The translations under genes were made by a program, and so were the position numbers. A DNA stretch of 6,854 bases, taken from the NCBI GenBank assembly GCA_009886305.1, contig QXZO01000226.1, positions 1 through 6,854 of the forward strand, written 5' to 3'. Below, piece by piece: positions 6,840 to 6,854 of this stretch (the first letter of the stretch is position 1; each line of letters starts with the position of its first letter). The stretch comes from Betaproteobacteria bacterium. Its GTDB lineage: Bacteria; Pseudomonadota; Gammaproteobacteria; Burkholderiales; Eutrophovitaceae. The notes beneath the pieces were generated by a model, which saw only the letters and a program-made list of their open reading frames with translations, was not told the origin of the DNA and searched no databases.

Positions 6840-6852
6840 CAGGGATTCCCTG
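6840..6852. promoter_or_regulatory. Perfect 13-bp palindrome upstream of ETF-QO
   Basis: CAGGGA and TCCCTG are exact inverted repeats around a single central T. The element ends 7 bp upstream of the ETF-QO ribosome binding site. The symmetry and position fit a regulator binding site or a small leader hairpin, though a 1-nt loop makes an RNA hairpin of the full stem impossible. The promoter itself would lie beyond the window edge. No known operator is recognised. Confidence 0.35.
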
Positions 6853-6854
6853 TG

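Overview
The window is ordinary chromosomal bacterial DNA carrying a compact acyl-CoA oxidation and electron-transfer locus. Base composition looks moderate and even across the genes. No tRNA, rRNA, CRISPR array, insertion sequence or phage gene is visible. The proteins look proteobacterial, most like a marine-type gammaproteobacterium. That rests on the bacterial/mitochondrial-type ETF-QO, the group I (beta-oxidation) EtfBA and the long DmdC/FadE-type acyl-CoA dehydrogenase; the taxonomic guess comes from protein character only.

Layout, left to right. Positions 1-1134 hold the 3' part of a class I acyl-CoA synthetase (AMP-forming) whose N-terminus lies outside the window. A 102-bp gap (1135-1236) follows, with a terminator-like hairpin plus T8 and a separate imperfect 36-bp inverted repeat ahead of etfB. 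Then come etfB (1237-1986), etfA (1986-2915, overlapping by one base), an acyl-CoA dehydrogenase of about 600 residues (2949-4745) and a YciA-like hotdog thioesterase (4745-5143, overlapping by one base). This tight same-strand set is very probably one operon. After a 49-bp gap the ETF:ubiquinone oxidoreductase gene lies convergently on the minus strand (6821 to 5193), with a TTG start behind a good ribosome binding site and a perfect 13-bp palindrome upstream.

How the genes fit together: the ligase would charge a carboxylic acid with CoA, the dehydrogenase would introduce the alpha-beta double bond, EtfBA would accept the electrons on FAD, and ETF-QO would pass them through its FAD and 4Fe-4S cluster to membrane ubiquinone. 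The thioesterase could release CoA from excess or dead-end acyl-CoAs. The ligase and dehydrogenase belong to the broad families that contain DmdB and DmdC of dimethylsulfoniopropionate (DMSP) demethylation. The substrate cannot be fixed from this window, and ordinary fatty acid oxidation is at least as likely.

No clearly novel system was found. The points most worth checking are the two dyad-symmetric elements upstream of etfB and ETF-QO, the substrate of the ligase/dehydrogenase pair, and the thioesterase coupled to the dehydrogenase.
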